64,000 nucleotides of DNA. Source: Aselliscus stoliczkanus (lineage: Eukaryota; Chordata; Mammalia; Chiroptera; Hipposideridae). This document shows, piece by piece, positions 1 to 11,570 of this stretch (positions are counted from its first letter, which is position 1; each line of letters begins with the position of its first letter). The stretch spans positions 37,820,352 to 37,884,351 of the forward strand of contig CM066728.1 of the NCBI GenBank assembly GCA_033961575.1. Direction: 5' to 3'. Both the position numbers and the translations under genes were made by a program. Below the pieces are notes generated by a model. The model saw only the letters and a program-made list of their open reading frames with translations, was not told the DNA's origin and searched no databases.

Positions 1-1109
1 ACAGGTATGAGAGTTCAAGACAGTGTGTATCCCTATACTTACTGTCTTCCTGAGGATGGCGGCTGATAGCCATCAACACAAAAACTCTTATCCTACTTAC
101 TTTAGGATAAGGTAGGGAGAGTGTAGGAATTTACATAAAAGTTACATAATAAAATTTTAATCTTTTCCACTTTACCTTGAAGATATGCAATACAGCTGAT
201 AGGAAAGAAACATAAATAAAAATTAAGAGGATTAAAAATAATTTCAAAAACAAGAGGGCGTAACATTACTTTGAAAAAAAATGATGAGATATGCAAATAT
301 ATATAAATACACAAAAATATCAAATAAGGATCATAAAAGAACATATATCAGGAAATGAAGAGCAAAAAGGAAATAAGACTTTATTTTAAAGCTACAGAAA
401 ATTAGAGTTGTACAAGTCACTAGCTAGCTCTGTGTGTCACTAACTATCTCGGGCTTCAGAGACATTATTCATATATAAGGACAGAGTAGACAAGATGACG
501 CCAATGATTTCTACATCCTCTAAAATTTTCATGACTCCATAAAAATCAAGATAACACAAAACTTACAAATATAAGAAATGATTCTTATATTTATAAATAG
601 TGCCTACTCAATGACTACAGGACACTAATATTTAGAACACCATAGCTTAAATATTGAATTTGGTAACAATAAAATATGAATTACATGTCTAATAAAACTC
701 TTTTCAAATATAATAAAAAATATATGGAACTATATAATCATTGAACATTTTTTTTGACAGTTATAATTCTTATTTGAAGGTCAGAATTTGTTTTCCCTAA
801 TATAGTGAATATGGAAGAATGACAGCCTAAAATATAGGGACATTAATTAAGGGACATAGGCAATTAAGTTTAAACTGCAAAATAATATGTAAATATAATT
901 CTTTACTATCAACAGGTTTAAGATAGGATTCCATTCTATTAATCATAGAAATTGTTATACATTAAAATATTAAGGAATTAGTCTTTTCCAGGTTATTAAA
1001 TTAATCCATAAGAATTGATTATAAAATTAATATTGAACTATGCACTTTTGTATCATAGTGAAAAGCTTCATCAGGTATTACGACTATTTAATACCTATCA
1101 AGAAATATA

Positions 1110-1541
1110 TTGGGCTGGCCCACTGGCACGTTGGTTAAGGGTTCCTTGGGACGCCAGCTCCGAGCAGCAGGGCCCCAGGTCGGATCCCACATAAGGGCCA
1201 GTGACACTGCGTCCTCTACAGCTAAGATGGTGAACAACAGTTCCACCTGGAGCTGGGCTGCCGTGAGTTGCCAGCAACCGCATATGCTGCAGTGGAGCAG
1301 GCCGGCAGTGGGCCTGAGCTTTCATAAGCTGCCATGAGCCGCCGTGAGTGGCTGTTCAATGGCCGGCGAGTGACTGCCTCACCCACAAAGAGCGTAATGA
1401 TAATATCAACATGGGCCAGTGAAGCGACGTCCTCCACAACTAGACTGAAGAACAAAAGGACAGCAACTTGTTCGTTACCCTTCCCTGATTCCCCAAAGCT
1501 GTTCCCCTCGCCCAATTACCCAATAAAATCTTTAAAAAGAA
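1110..1541 (+). mobile_element. Long tRNA-derived SINE
   Basis: The tRNA-like head (GGCTGGCCCACTGGCACG..., B box GGTCGGATCCC) is followed by a body with repeated gagctgccRtgag units. It then has the ACAACTAGACTGAAGAAC block and the AATAAAATCTTTAAAAA tail. It is diverged, so an older copy. Open frames on both strands across it are SINE artefacts. Confidence 0.88.
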
Positions 1542-1949
1542 TATATTATATTCTTTTGCGGACAGAAATTGCAAATAAGGTAATATTGGGCTCACTAGCC
1601 AATAAAGAAACTTAAAGAAATCTTAATACCATCACAGACTTTAAACTAAGCAATGATTCTCCTCAGATCTTCACTCTTTTTCCTTCTCATGTTTTGGAAT
1701 AGTAGAAAGCACACATTTTTGTCAGACCTGAGAAATGAATAAAGGAAACAAATAAAATGGAAAACAAGCCAGTTTCATTTCTTAATGGGGCTGGCTTTGC
1801 ATAAAGAAGTTTGTCTACTATCATATTCAGAAGAAAAATTATTCTTCGCATTTGAAGACGTAGCATAAAATTGATGATCTACTGGACTCTCAGATCATTT
1901 GCCGGCCCTGGCTAAAGAGGGCCTCAGACAGACAGCCTTCCCCCTTTAC

Positions 1950-2078
1950 CTGGTCTCTTTTGACTTCTGATGTGGAAGGAGAGGAAACCTCAGTACATGT
2001 TTTACAGGACTGGGAGTCAGATCTAGGCTCCAGCCCACCCTCACAATGGAAACACCTATTTTTCTTCTCCATCTCCAT
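1950..2078 (-). CDS. FER: Candidate FerT-specific first coding exon (43-residue private N-terminus)
   Basis: A minus-strand frame opens at 2078 with ATG in a strong context (A at -3, G at +4). It runs 43 codons with no stop and meets a consensus donor, CAG at 1952-1950 followed by gtaaag. The break is in phase 0, as required to splice to the FER exon after residue 412. An in-frame TGA sits 27 codons upstream, so this is the first ATG. From established knowledge, FerT is a testis-specific transcript from an intronic promoter. The first 412 residues of FER are replaced by a short unique tail of about 43 residues (total about 453). Length, phase, strand and intron all agree. The predicted tail starts MEMEKKNRCFHCEGGL and has cysteines at 9, 12, 26 and 29. 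I cannot compare it with a database FerT sequence; a chance frame is possible but unlikely. Transcription start and any 5' untranslated exon are not visible. Confidence 0.72.
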
Positions 2079-2795
2079 TCTTAGCCAAGAGCTGGCAATG
2101 GTGGGTCCACAGAAGTAAATCTGTCCACAGACCTCCTGTCCAAGCCAAAAGCCAGCTCAAGAAGACACAAATCTGATCTCCTATTTGATACTATCTCTCC
2201 CAACTGGTATGGAAGTACACAAGTCATTCTGGATTAAAGGAATCGCTGTATTACAAATGCTATTGGTGTACGGAGTATTAAAGAAAAAATCCTCATATAT
2301 TAAATGAAGATCCCTTATTTAAGAAGTAAATCTATGTTCTAACAGATTTTTAAACAAAATAACTTGTTTTCTTCTGACACGAGCTGTAGAAGTCTTCCAC
2401 TTTAGGACCTTAGATCTTGAGATCTCTGAGAACAACCGAACTTTCAAGTACTTCTGAAAATAAAACCTTGCAAACTGCTATGCTACTAAGCTTTTCTTAA
2501 TTCAGGGCTTTTACATTAATTTTACTGAGGTATAAATCTCAATACCTTAAATTCTTCTGATTCCAAGAGAAAGAATCTGAATTATGCACAAATGATCTTT
2601 AAAGTCTCGATAGAAAAAGAAATTTGAATTCCCTTGCAGCAAGAATGTGTCGCGCTTAACAACAAACAAGAAGCAGTCGAGTATTGGGGATATTTTAAAC
2701 TATAAATGTTTAATCTGAAAATAAGGCTACTATTTTGATAATCTGTTCTGTAATAATTTATTAATTGCTATGTAAATTGTTTTATTCATGCACAT

Positions 2796-2936
2796 TTTAT
2801 TTTTTTTATTTTTTATTTTTTATTTATTTATTTTTTTTTATTGAGGGCAGTGTCACTGGACCTCACATGCGGGACCCGAACCAGGGCCGCTGGCTTCCCA
2901 AGCCAGCACCCAACCACTGCGCCACTCAGCCGGCCC
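2796..2936 (-). mobile_element. Short tRNA-derived SINE (head only)
   Basis: This is a reverse-orientation copy. The T-rich tail at the left leads into GAGGGCAGTGTCACTGG, the B-box complement and the terminal CAGCCGGCCC. The long body of the larger subfamily is absent. Confidence 0.88.
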
Positions 2937-3289
2937 ATTTTCATGCACATTTTAAAAAGAAGTTTCCATGAAACTACTAGATGCCAGATATTATATTCAG
3001 ATACTGTGCAGAACATTCTTTAAAATAGACCAAAGTTCAAGGAACCTTATGGAAACGAAGAAGAAAAATAAATACTGTCATAATTCTGACATATCTCCTA
3101 CTGTAAACCTTTTGCCTCCCTTTCCAATTTGATGTACTTAAAAAAGAAATGAAGACCACTTCTTTGTATAATTTCCTCTACTTCTCTATTTTAAATATAT
3201 CCACATTTTGATATTGTGATCCTGTCCATCACGGAAAAGTGGATAATTTTATAAAAATGCCACATCTAATAAATACTAATAGACATCAC

Positions 3290-3535
3290 AGGGTGGGGAG
3301 CTTCTTATGAGCAAGGCAGTATTATAAACATGTTAGGTGGATTATCTCATTTAATCCCCAACAACAACCCTATAAGATAAGTTGTATTACAAGCCCTAGT
3401 TTACAGGTGAGAAAACTGACACAGAAAGATTAACTAACTTGCCCAAGGTCACAAGGCCAATAAACAAGTGGAGAAACCACTATTCAAATCCGGGCAACTA
3501 TGCTCCAGAATCAACGCAATTAACTATCATACTAT
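3290..3535 (+). repeat. MIR SINE
   Basis: The MIR core is well kept: TCTCATTTAATCCCCAACAA, then the segment CAGGTGAGAAAACTGA and AACTTGCCCAAGGTCACA. Confidence 0.8.
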
Positions 3536-3765
3536 GTTTCTTGAGTTGGGTCCCTGCTCCACCTCACAAAAGTATTCTGTTGCCATAAAGAAGTCTCAAA
3601 GGATGTATTCATTAGTAATGTATTAAATTTGTCTTTTTGTTAGGGGTTGATACATTCAAGAAACAATGCATATGGATTCTTAATATTCTTTCCTTGGTCT
3701 CATTTTTTTACTCTAGATCATTAAAAACATATACTTTGGATGTTTTATTTTGTTTGGCTTTTTTG

Positions 3766-3869
3766 GGTTTTTTTTGAGGGCAGGGTCACTGGCCCTCATA
3801 CGTGGGACCCGAACCGGGGCCGCTGGCTTCCCAAGCCAGCGCTTAACCACCATGCCACTCGGCCAGCCC
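3766..3869 (-). mobile_element. Short tRNA-derived SINE (head only)
   Basis: T tract, GAGGGCAGGGTCACTGGCCC, B-box complement and final GGCCAGCCC are present. It is a reverse copy ending 38 bp before a long SINE in the same orientation. Confidence 0.88.
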
Positions 3870-3907
3870 TTAATTTGGATTTTTAAACCAACATACATTT
3901 ACTTACA

Positions 3908-4391
3908 TTTTCCTTTTTTTTTTTTTTTTAATATTTTTTTATTTTTATTGGGGAACTGGGGGCGGGGAACAGCGTTGGGGAACCAGAGAAGGAGAACAGA
4001 CAAGTTGTCCTTTGTCCTTTTGTTCTTCAGTCTAGTTGTGGAGGACATTGTTTCACTGGTCCATGTTGGTATCATCATTGCGCTCTTCTCGGGTGAGGCA
4101 GATCGGTTGCTGGCCTCTGGACGGCCGCTCACAGCAGCTCTTGGCAGCTCACACCAGCTGTCAGCCGCTCACACTGGCTGCCAGCCACTCACTCTAGCCT
4201 ATGACAGCCCACTGCAGCAGGGGCTGCAGCTATGCCGTCTTGCGGACTCACAGCAGCTCAGCTCCAGGTGGAGCTGTTGTTCACCATCTTAGCTGTAGAG
4301 GGCAGTGTCACTGGCCCTCACATGTGGGATTCAAACTGGGGCTGCTGGCGTCCCAAGCCAGCTCTTGACCAACGCACCACTCGGCCGGCCC
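3908..4391 (-). mobile_element. Long tRNA-derived SINE
   Basis: Reverse copy: T tract, the GGGGAACTGGGGGCGGGGAA tail block, CTTCAGTCTAGTTGTGGAGG, the repeated GCTCAC/CAGC body and the terminal CGGCCGGCCC. The 180-codon plus-strand frame across this and the neighbouring SINE is not a gene. Confidence 0.88.
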
Positions 4392-4762
4392 ACATTTTCC
4401 TATTTTTATCTTTTACTTCCTGTTTGGTTTTATTCATTTATTCTTTCAATATTCATTGAGTATTTGCTAGGTGCCTAGCATGTAAATTCACAGGCTCATA
4501 AAATTGCAGCACTTTAAATCTGGAAATAATCTTAGAGATAAATCAGAAATAATGCTTATAGTCAAGGTATATAAAATCTAAAGATGCTAGATTTCTTGCT
4601 TCTTGGCCTAGCGCACAGAACAGCTAATTCAGGTATTTTTCCTGTGAACATCTATTGGTTTTGCTCCTCACAACTAGAAAAATTAGTTGTTGTCTAGATA
4701 ACTCACAAGGCAGTCTTCCAAATCACCTGCAAGGATAATAAACACAGTAGATGTTGTATTAG

Positions 4763-5192
4763 TGTCCTAGGGCTGCTGTAACAAGTACCACAAACTGGGT
4801 GACTTCAGACAACAGAAATTTATTTTCTCCAGTTCTGGAGGCTAAAAGTCTGAAATCAAGGTGTTGGCAGGGCTATGCTCCCTGGAAGCTCTCTCAGGGA
4901 GGATCCTTCCTTGCCTCCTATAGCTTCTGGAAGCCCCAGTTAGTCCTTTTTTTTTGTGGCAGCATAACTCTAATCTTGGCCTGTGTTTTCACATGGTTCT
5001 GTTCCCTGTATGCCAGTCTCTTCTCTTCTTATACGGACACCAGTCATATTGGATTGGAAACTCCTCTAATAACCTCATCTTAACTTGATTACAGCTACAG
5101 ACCCTATTTCCAAATAAGGTCATGGTCACAGGTACTGGGTATTAGGATTTCAACATATTTTTTTTGGGTGGATACAATTCAACCCGTAACAG
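4763..5192 (-). mobile_element. MLT1/MaLR-type LTR, reverse orientation
   Basis: The reverse complement reads TGTTACGGGTTGAATTGTAT ... ACTGGTGTCC ... CTCCAGAACTGGAGAAAATA ... CCCTAGGACACTAATACA. This is the typical 3' half of mammalian MLT1-like LTRs. It is a solo LTR with no internal retroviral sequence nearby. The family call is by pattern memory. Confidence 0.7.
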
Positions 5193-5559
5193 ATTTGCAG
5201 TTGCAGCACCTTGATCCTTTATACTTGCCCAGTTAAATAAAACACTTTTATTCTACTTCTTTGATTTCTAATTTTAAACCTTTTCTTGGGCAATTATAAA
5301 AGCATACTTCCCATCCAATGGTAACTTAATAATTAGCAATCTTTGGTAAAGAACACTGGCAAAGTCTTTTCTAAAACCTAAGTAGATTATTTAATATACT
5401 TTATTACCTTCGTATTTTAAAAAAATCTCTAAGAATAATCAGTCAGTCAGGCATGATTTCTGTCTTAGGAAATGTTCCCTTTGCCGTAGAAGGTTATTGT
5501 ATTTAAATATTTGATTACTCTATTTGTTATTACAAATTCTAAGAGCTTCCCCAATATTC

Positions 5560-5660
5560 AAAAAATGTTTACTGAGCCTCTTCTATGTGCCAAGTACTGC
5601 TCAGTGCCAAGGAATCAGTAGTAAACAAAAGAGCCTGTTTTCTCAGAGCTACAGTTCTGG
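5560..5660 (+). repeat. MIR/L2-like fragment
   Basis: The stretch TCTATGTGCCAAGTACTGCT followed by AGTAAACAAAAGAGCCTG matches the common TATGTGCCAGGCACTG...CAGTGAACAAGA pattern of old interspersed repeats. The following 500 bp may belong to the same old element but were not identified. Confidence 0.45.
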
Positions 5661-6277
5661 GGCTGGCAGCGATCACAGCGAAAGAAAATGGATACTAAAA
5701 ATATACATAAACAAATACCATTATTAAATGAGTTAATATATATAAACACACATATTAAAGTATTTAATGCACAGAAATGCTTAGAAGAAACCTACACATA
5801 GTAAATGTGAGACAATAAAATAATAGTAGCAGTAACAGTAAAGATACTAGAAGTGCTATTTAAGAAGTGAAAAGGGGTAATGGGATAAATAATGAAGGCA
5901 ACAGGTAGAAGGATAATAAGAGAGCCATTACAGTTCGAGGAGTCGCAGAAACATCTCAAAGGAGTAACATTTGAGCTGAAATGATGAAAAGAGGGCAGGC
6001 AGTCCTATGGAGAACTAGGGAAAGAGTATTAAAGAGAGAGGAAACACAACAGCCCTAAGATGAGAAGAGTGCCATGCTCAAAGGGCAGGAAGGTCAAAAA
6101 AGCTAGCATGTGGTGGATGAGAAAGTGTGGTAGGTTATGCTGTGGGGAAATGAGCAGGGACAAGACCACGTAGTTTATGCTATGATAAGGAAATCTACCT
6201 AGTTACACATAGGGGTGCCACTGGAGGGTCATAAGCAGGAGATATACAAGATCCCATTGAGATCGCTTTCCACGAAG

Positions 6278-6821
6278 ATGGTGCTGAAAGCAAAGAAGGA
6301 AGCCCAGCCCCTCTCAAAGCCAAAGCCAAAGCCAAAGGAAAGGCATTGAAGGCAAAGAAAGCAGTGCTAAAAGATGTAAACAGTCCTTCTCCCCACCCAC
6401 CCCCCCAAAAAAAAAATCCACACGTCACCCACCTTCTGAAGGCCCAAAACACTGCAGCTCCGAAAGTAGCCCACGTACCCTCGGAAGAGTGCCCCCAGGA
6501 GAAACAAGCTTGACCACTATACCATCAAATTACCCCTAACTACAAGTCTGCCACGAAGAAGATAGAAGCCAATGAGACACTTGTGTTCACTATGGATGTC
6601 AAGGCCAACAAGCACCAGATCATACGGGCTGGGAAGAAGCTCCATGACATTGACATGGCCAAGGCCAGCACCCTGAGCAGGCCTGATGGAGAGAAGAAGG
6701 CATACATGTGACTGGCTCCTGACTATGATGCTTTGGACATTGCCAACAAAGTTGGGATTATCTAGTTCACCTGGCTAATTCTAGATATAAACATTTTTCA
6801 TTGTTAAAAAAAAAAAAAAAA
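6278..6821 (+). pseudogene. RPL23A: RPL23A processed pseudogene
   Basis: This is an intronless retrocopy of ribosomal protein L23a (large-subunit protein at the exit tunnel). ATG lies at 6278. The lysine/alanine-rich N-terminus (KAKKEAQ..., AKAKAKGKALKAKKAVLK) is clear. Then come the [12 protein letters not shown] segment, [10 protein letters not shown] and RPDGEKKAY, and it ends DALDIANKVGII with TAG at 6763-6765. It is dead. There is an in-frame TGA at 6709-6711 where the parent has Arg before LAPDYD. Indels lie around the C-rich tract at 6394-6418, and many missense changes are present. A poly(A) tail runs 6806-6821, and a 13-bp target-site duplication (agatcccattgag / agatcacattgag, 6249-6261 and 6821-6833) shows L1-mediated retrotransposition. 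Confidence 0.92.
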
Positions 6822-7639
6822 GATCACATTGAGCTCACTAGTTGCCCTATAGAAAATAAAATCTAGGAAGGGCAAGGCAGCAAGCAGACAGTCTGGCTGA
6901 TGTAGTCCAGGCCACAATTTATGGTGTGTTTTATTAGGATGATCACACACAATGGAGGTGCTGACAAAAGGTCAGATTGGGGATATATTTTGGAGGTTGC
7001 ACCCAGAGAACTTGCTGATGGAGTGGATGTGAGATTTGAAAAAGAGTGAACACAAGGATGAGTCCCAAGATTCTGGCTTGAGCAGCTGACTAAAGGTGAT
7101 ACTGCTTACCAAGAAGTGGAATAAGGTAAGAGTGGCAGGTTTGATGGGTTAAATTTGAGATTATTAGTCCAATTACTGAATGAAATGATCAGATTCTAAG
7201 CCAGTCTTTATAAATGAAGTTGACTTTAAGTGTTTTACTCATGCAACTGAACTGTCATGCCTTATTTATGATACCAGATATAAGAAAGAATTTAAAATGG
7301 TATGAATAACTAAAGCATTATTTTTACATATTCAAGAACTAAATTACAGGGTGGTGACTTTTGGTAAGCATGTTAAAAATAGAAAACTTTCACATATAAT
7401 ATCAAAGCTGTGTGCATTTACGTATTTAATTTTATTTTTTAAACATAAAGTAAAAAATATCTCAAGTTCAGAAATTTGGTTTCTCTGACACTGAGCTCCA
7501 CCTGCTGGCTGCTTCTTATCTTTAAGATTTACATTATGAAAAAGAATGAAAATACGTTCAAGTGGAATATGGTCTCCGTCATAAATGTAGTGAAAAACAC
7601 ATTTAGGAGACATCATGGTAACTTTTTCTTTCTTTATAG

Positions 7640-7920
7640 GTATTACTTATTGAGTTTAGTTATATGCCACAAACTATGCTAAACATATTTACAAACATTA
7701 TCTCATTAATTTTCAAAACAATTCTAGGAGGTTTCTATGACTTGCCACATTTTACCAATAAGGAAGTTTATCTCAGAGAGGTTGTGTGATTTTCCCTGTG
7801 GTCATACTTTGGGTTGTCAAAAAAGTCATGACGTATTTTTTCTGTTTTTCGTTGCAAAAACGCGTCATGACTTTTCCGACAACCCAATATTTAATAGCAT
7901 AGAGACGACCTGAACTAAGT
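7640..7920 (+). repeat. MIR SINE, split by a small DNA transposon
   Basis: MIR features: TATGCCACAAACTATGCTAA, ATTATCTCATTAATTTTCA and CTCAGAGAGGTTGTGTGA. The element is interrupted at 7811-7885 by the palindromic element listed next, then seems to resume with a MIR-like 3' part. Confidence 0.65.
7811..7885. mobile_element. Palindromic mariner-like MITE (75 bp)
   Basis: Near-perfect inverted repeat with ends GGGTTGTCAAAAAAGTCATG and CATGACTTTTCCGACAACCC around a short T/A-rich centre. Size and structure fit a mariner-type miniature element. A TA follows shortly after the right end, but an exact TA duplication is not clear. Confidence 0.75.
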
Positions 7921-10696
7921 GTTCTCTGACTACTAGTGTTTTGACTTAGCACACAGGCAAAACTGCTTGGATAGACTTTAAACTATAGTGTCAGAAAATT
8001 TTGAGTTTGAATCTGCCATTCTGATTCTGATTAAATTCCTTGATTTAGCCAAGCTTCAATGTTCTCATCTGAAATGTAGGAATAACTCCTTCCTTGAAGG
8101 ATTCTGTGCCAGTAATAATATTTTATATGTCTAGCACACTGTCAGTTTCTTTTAGTAGTTTTCCTTAAATGACATATTAGAGCAACATAACATATGAGGC
8201 TTTATACTGCCAAATGTTAATGAATCAAATTAAGTGTCTCATAAAGAATAATCTTTGGGGAAACTTTAAATTTTGAATTGTAATAGATACTAAAAAAAAT
8301 TTGTTTAGAAAAATCCTCCCTCCAAAATGGAATATTTTTCATATAATAGATAGATTTCAGCCCTCTTTTAACTACTTATCTTTGAAATCTATAGAAAGGC
8401 TGATTATACATAAAGCCAACAAAAAAATTCTACAAAGTGAAACTAAGAATAACCGACTAGAAAATCGTAAGACATCATGAAAATCACAAGCAAAAATTAA
8501 ACTTTAGCACTGACAGTTTCCCTTTAACTATCAGTAATATTTTTTTAATCCTAACAAGAAACAAGCTTTGAATAATTTTATGGGGATTAGCTTTATACAA
8601 ATATATAAATGTTAGTTTCATATATAAAATATTTCCAATAATTTTCAAAGAAAATATAGGTCTTCAATTTTTTTTAAATCAGCTAATGAATTTCCTAGTA
8701 AATTCTTTTAATCTTACAGATCCATCTTCAAACAAAAATATAATGCCTGCAATTGAGACCTCTCCCCAGGGAATACATGTAATTATCCATTCCATACCCA
8801 AACTGCAGCTGAGAAAAATGGTACTAAGAGAGAATTATTAAAAGCACGGCCAGTTCATCCATTATTCTAAGTCTAGATTATATTCTTGGATAATCAATTC
8901 ATAGACAGCTGCATTCTTAGACCTCCACAGAACTGATTTGGGTCTTACGGCCTCCACGTCCAGGGAGGGATTCGCAATTCTGCAAGCGATGGCCTTATGA
9001 ATCTCCTTCCTGCATTAGCTGTAGTGATATTGTCAAGGGCACTGTCACCACAAGAGTCAGCGTTAGAGCCTCCAGTAAGAAATTTTATTTGAGCTAAATA
9101 CAATGAAGAGCTCTGTTTCCCCTGCAAAGTGGCATGCTGCCTTTTATTTAATAGTAAGTGTTATATGACTTTATCTCCCTTTTCATTTTGGCCTTTGGGA
9201 AGCTTATAGACAAATTAATAGCTCTAGTGTAGTAACAGTATATGCTATGATCTACATATCCTGTTACAACCTCAATTTTTCCTGGTTCTGATTTTATTTT
9301 CTATTTAGATTTTGCTGAAATTAGTTATAATTAGCTACCTCAAATACTCTGGAGACTAAGGCAGGAAATGAATGAGTGAATGCATACAAGCATAGAAACT
9401 AATAAATATTAAATCTATACTAAAACCCCTGCAATGTGAAGTTTACAAATTTCCAGAGCTAACAGACTTTTCTCCTAATAATTGAAGACAAAAGCATCAT
9501 TACCTAAGGTTGCTCCCTAGGTGACATCATGCTCCCTGCCATCCCAGACCCCTAGTGTGGTCATTCTACTGGGCTGCCTTTCTTGGAAGTGATACAGCTG
9601 AAGCCTGAAGTATCAGCTCTTTCACTTCCTGCCAATCAGGCTCTTAGGAAAACTGGAAGGACACAGGAGATTCCCTGGTATTCTTTGGTTTTTAGCATTC
9701 TAATCCCAAATCACATTGTACAGTTGCTCAGCAAGAAGTCAAAGCTGTGCCTGACTTTCTGACTTCAGGAGATGGGAAGGAAACAATACCCATAAAAAAT
9801 ACCCAAGGAGCTTCTAAGGAATGGCAGGCAAAAATTAAATTTGGCTTGCAAATTCCTATGGAGAAAAAAGATTAGTGTTGTTTGTAGTATGGCTAGTTCT
9901 TGTTTGTTTCATTTCTCATATACTAAATATCTTAAGTATCTACACAAATTAATCCATCACTTTAAAAGCATGGTATAGCTTTCAAAATAGATACAATTTG
10001 GATTTAATACCCTGGCACAATTTTCAAAATTATAATAAGCAACCACTAAATGAAAATGAGACCTTCAAATTGTATGCTGTTATCAAATGCTAGAAAATAC
10101 ATAGGTAGTAATTTCTCTTGGTGAGTTAAATAGTGAAAAATCAGAATCAACATGTTTGTATAGCATATTTATATCATTAGGTATTCTTTGAAATACAAGA
10201 AAAAAAACCTTATGGATTTTCATGATTATCAAAAGACACTAGCAAATAACCTTTCTGATTAAATATACTTTTAATACACTGAGACAATTATATAAATAAA
10301 AGATGATATAAAATTCTCATTATGTCATAGAAATTATACTTTAGAAATGTAGAATCCTATGTTCAATTTTTATTAGTTTTAAATTGATAAATCAAATCTT
10401 TGAAAACATGATCAAATATGATATGAAATTGATTACACTTACAGAAAAAGTCTATATACATGATTCTATTATGCACAAAGGGAGGACAAAAAAAGGATGT
10501 CGTTAAGCATTTTTATGATGGTTTGAGTGTCTTCTTATGTCATCCACCCATGAATTAACATCATAGAGTTAACTATCAACTTTATTGTCTAATACTACTC
10601 CTGCACTGGAGACTAACAAATGACAAAGACTATAAATATTTTATAAGTCATAAAATTGAAAATGGCTTACAATATCTAAAAGCACAGATATCTGAA

Positions 10697-10839
10697 GGGC
10701 CAGCCAAGTGGCTCAGTTGGTTAAGAGCTTGCTCAAGAGTGCAAGCTGAGCTCTGAGCAACAGCAGTTCGATGTCCAGCCCAAGCTGAGCTGCCACTGAG
10801 CTGCCACTGAGCTGCCAACAGGTGGCAGGATCGCTCAGC

Positions 10840-10870
<31 letters not shown>

Positions 10871-10880
10871 GAATAAAAAA
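10697..10880 (+). mobile_element. tRNA-derived SINE, second type (GCTCAGCTAAATAAA tail)
   Basis: Head GGGCCAGCCAAGTGGCTCAG, then GAGCTGCCACTGAGCTGCCA duplicated, GGTGGCAGG, and an (AAAT)n tail. Different body and tail from the other two SINE forms in the window. Confidence 0.85.
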
Positions 10881-11340
10881 ATAAAAGCACAGATATCTGT
10901 AATAATTAGCATGGCTAACATAAGCTATATATCTACATATTTATGACATAATAGCAAATTGAAGTAACTATATGTACAATATAATGCAAGTCTATACTCA
11001 TCTATATCCTCTACCCACAAATGCTATAATAAATTATAATATTTCAGACTTCTGCTTGAGGAGAGCTAAGCTATTGGGATAAACATCAAAAATTAAATAC
11101 CACCCAATAAAAACCTTTGAGAATCAATAACTGAAATTGGTGTTAATCAAATAATTAGATAGAAACATTTTCTTAAAACATTATCATTTAGCTCTTGACC
11201 TAAAACTTAAAAGTATGAGAATAAATTTTACTATCTGAACTGCAGATTGTATCCATATATGAGATTTTATTGAACTATAAAACAAAAATGTTGACCACGC
11301 TTAAGTTAACTTGGTTCAGTAAATATTTTTGTTATTTTAT

Positions 11341-11570
11341 ATTCACACTCTCACTTCTGCCATCTCCTTTCTTCCTATTCCCTTTCTGCTTTTATTTTTC
11401 CCTACCTCTTATTTCTGCATTTTTTGTTTTCTCTCTTGCTTCTACGTTTCCTCTTCTTCACCTTTCTTATGTTCTTTCCCTCACCTGTTTCTCTGCTATC
11501 TTTCTTCTCTCCTCCCCTCATCATAGCTCTCTTTTTTTCCCCTCTCTTTTGATTCTTCCTTAATGGCCTT
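11341..11570. repeat. Polypyrimidine tract
   Basis: About 220 bp are almost only C and T on the plus strand. Long frames here (for example 11270-11563) are low-complexity artefacts. Confidence 0.85.

Noticed and set aside
3750..4292. 180-codon plus-strand frame
   Set aside because: It runs through two reverse SINE copies. The same peptide (LFFSLVVEDVASLAHVGIII-like) recurs at every long SINE in the window, so it is a repeat artefact.
11270..11563. 97-codon frame with hydrophobic runs
   Set aside because: Lies in a polypyrimidine tract. Leu/Ser/Phe/Pro bias is from CT-rich DNA.
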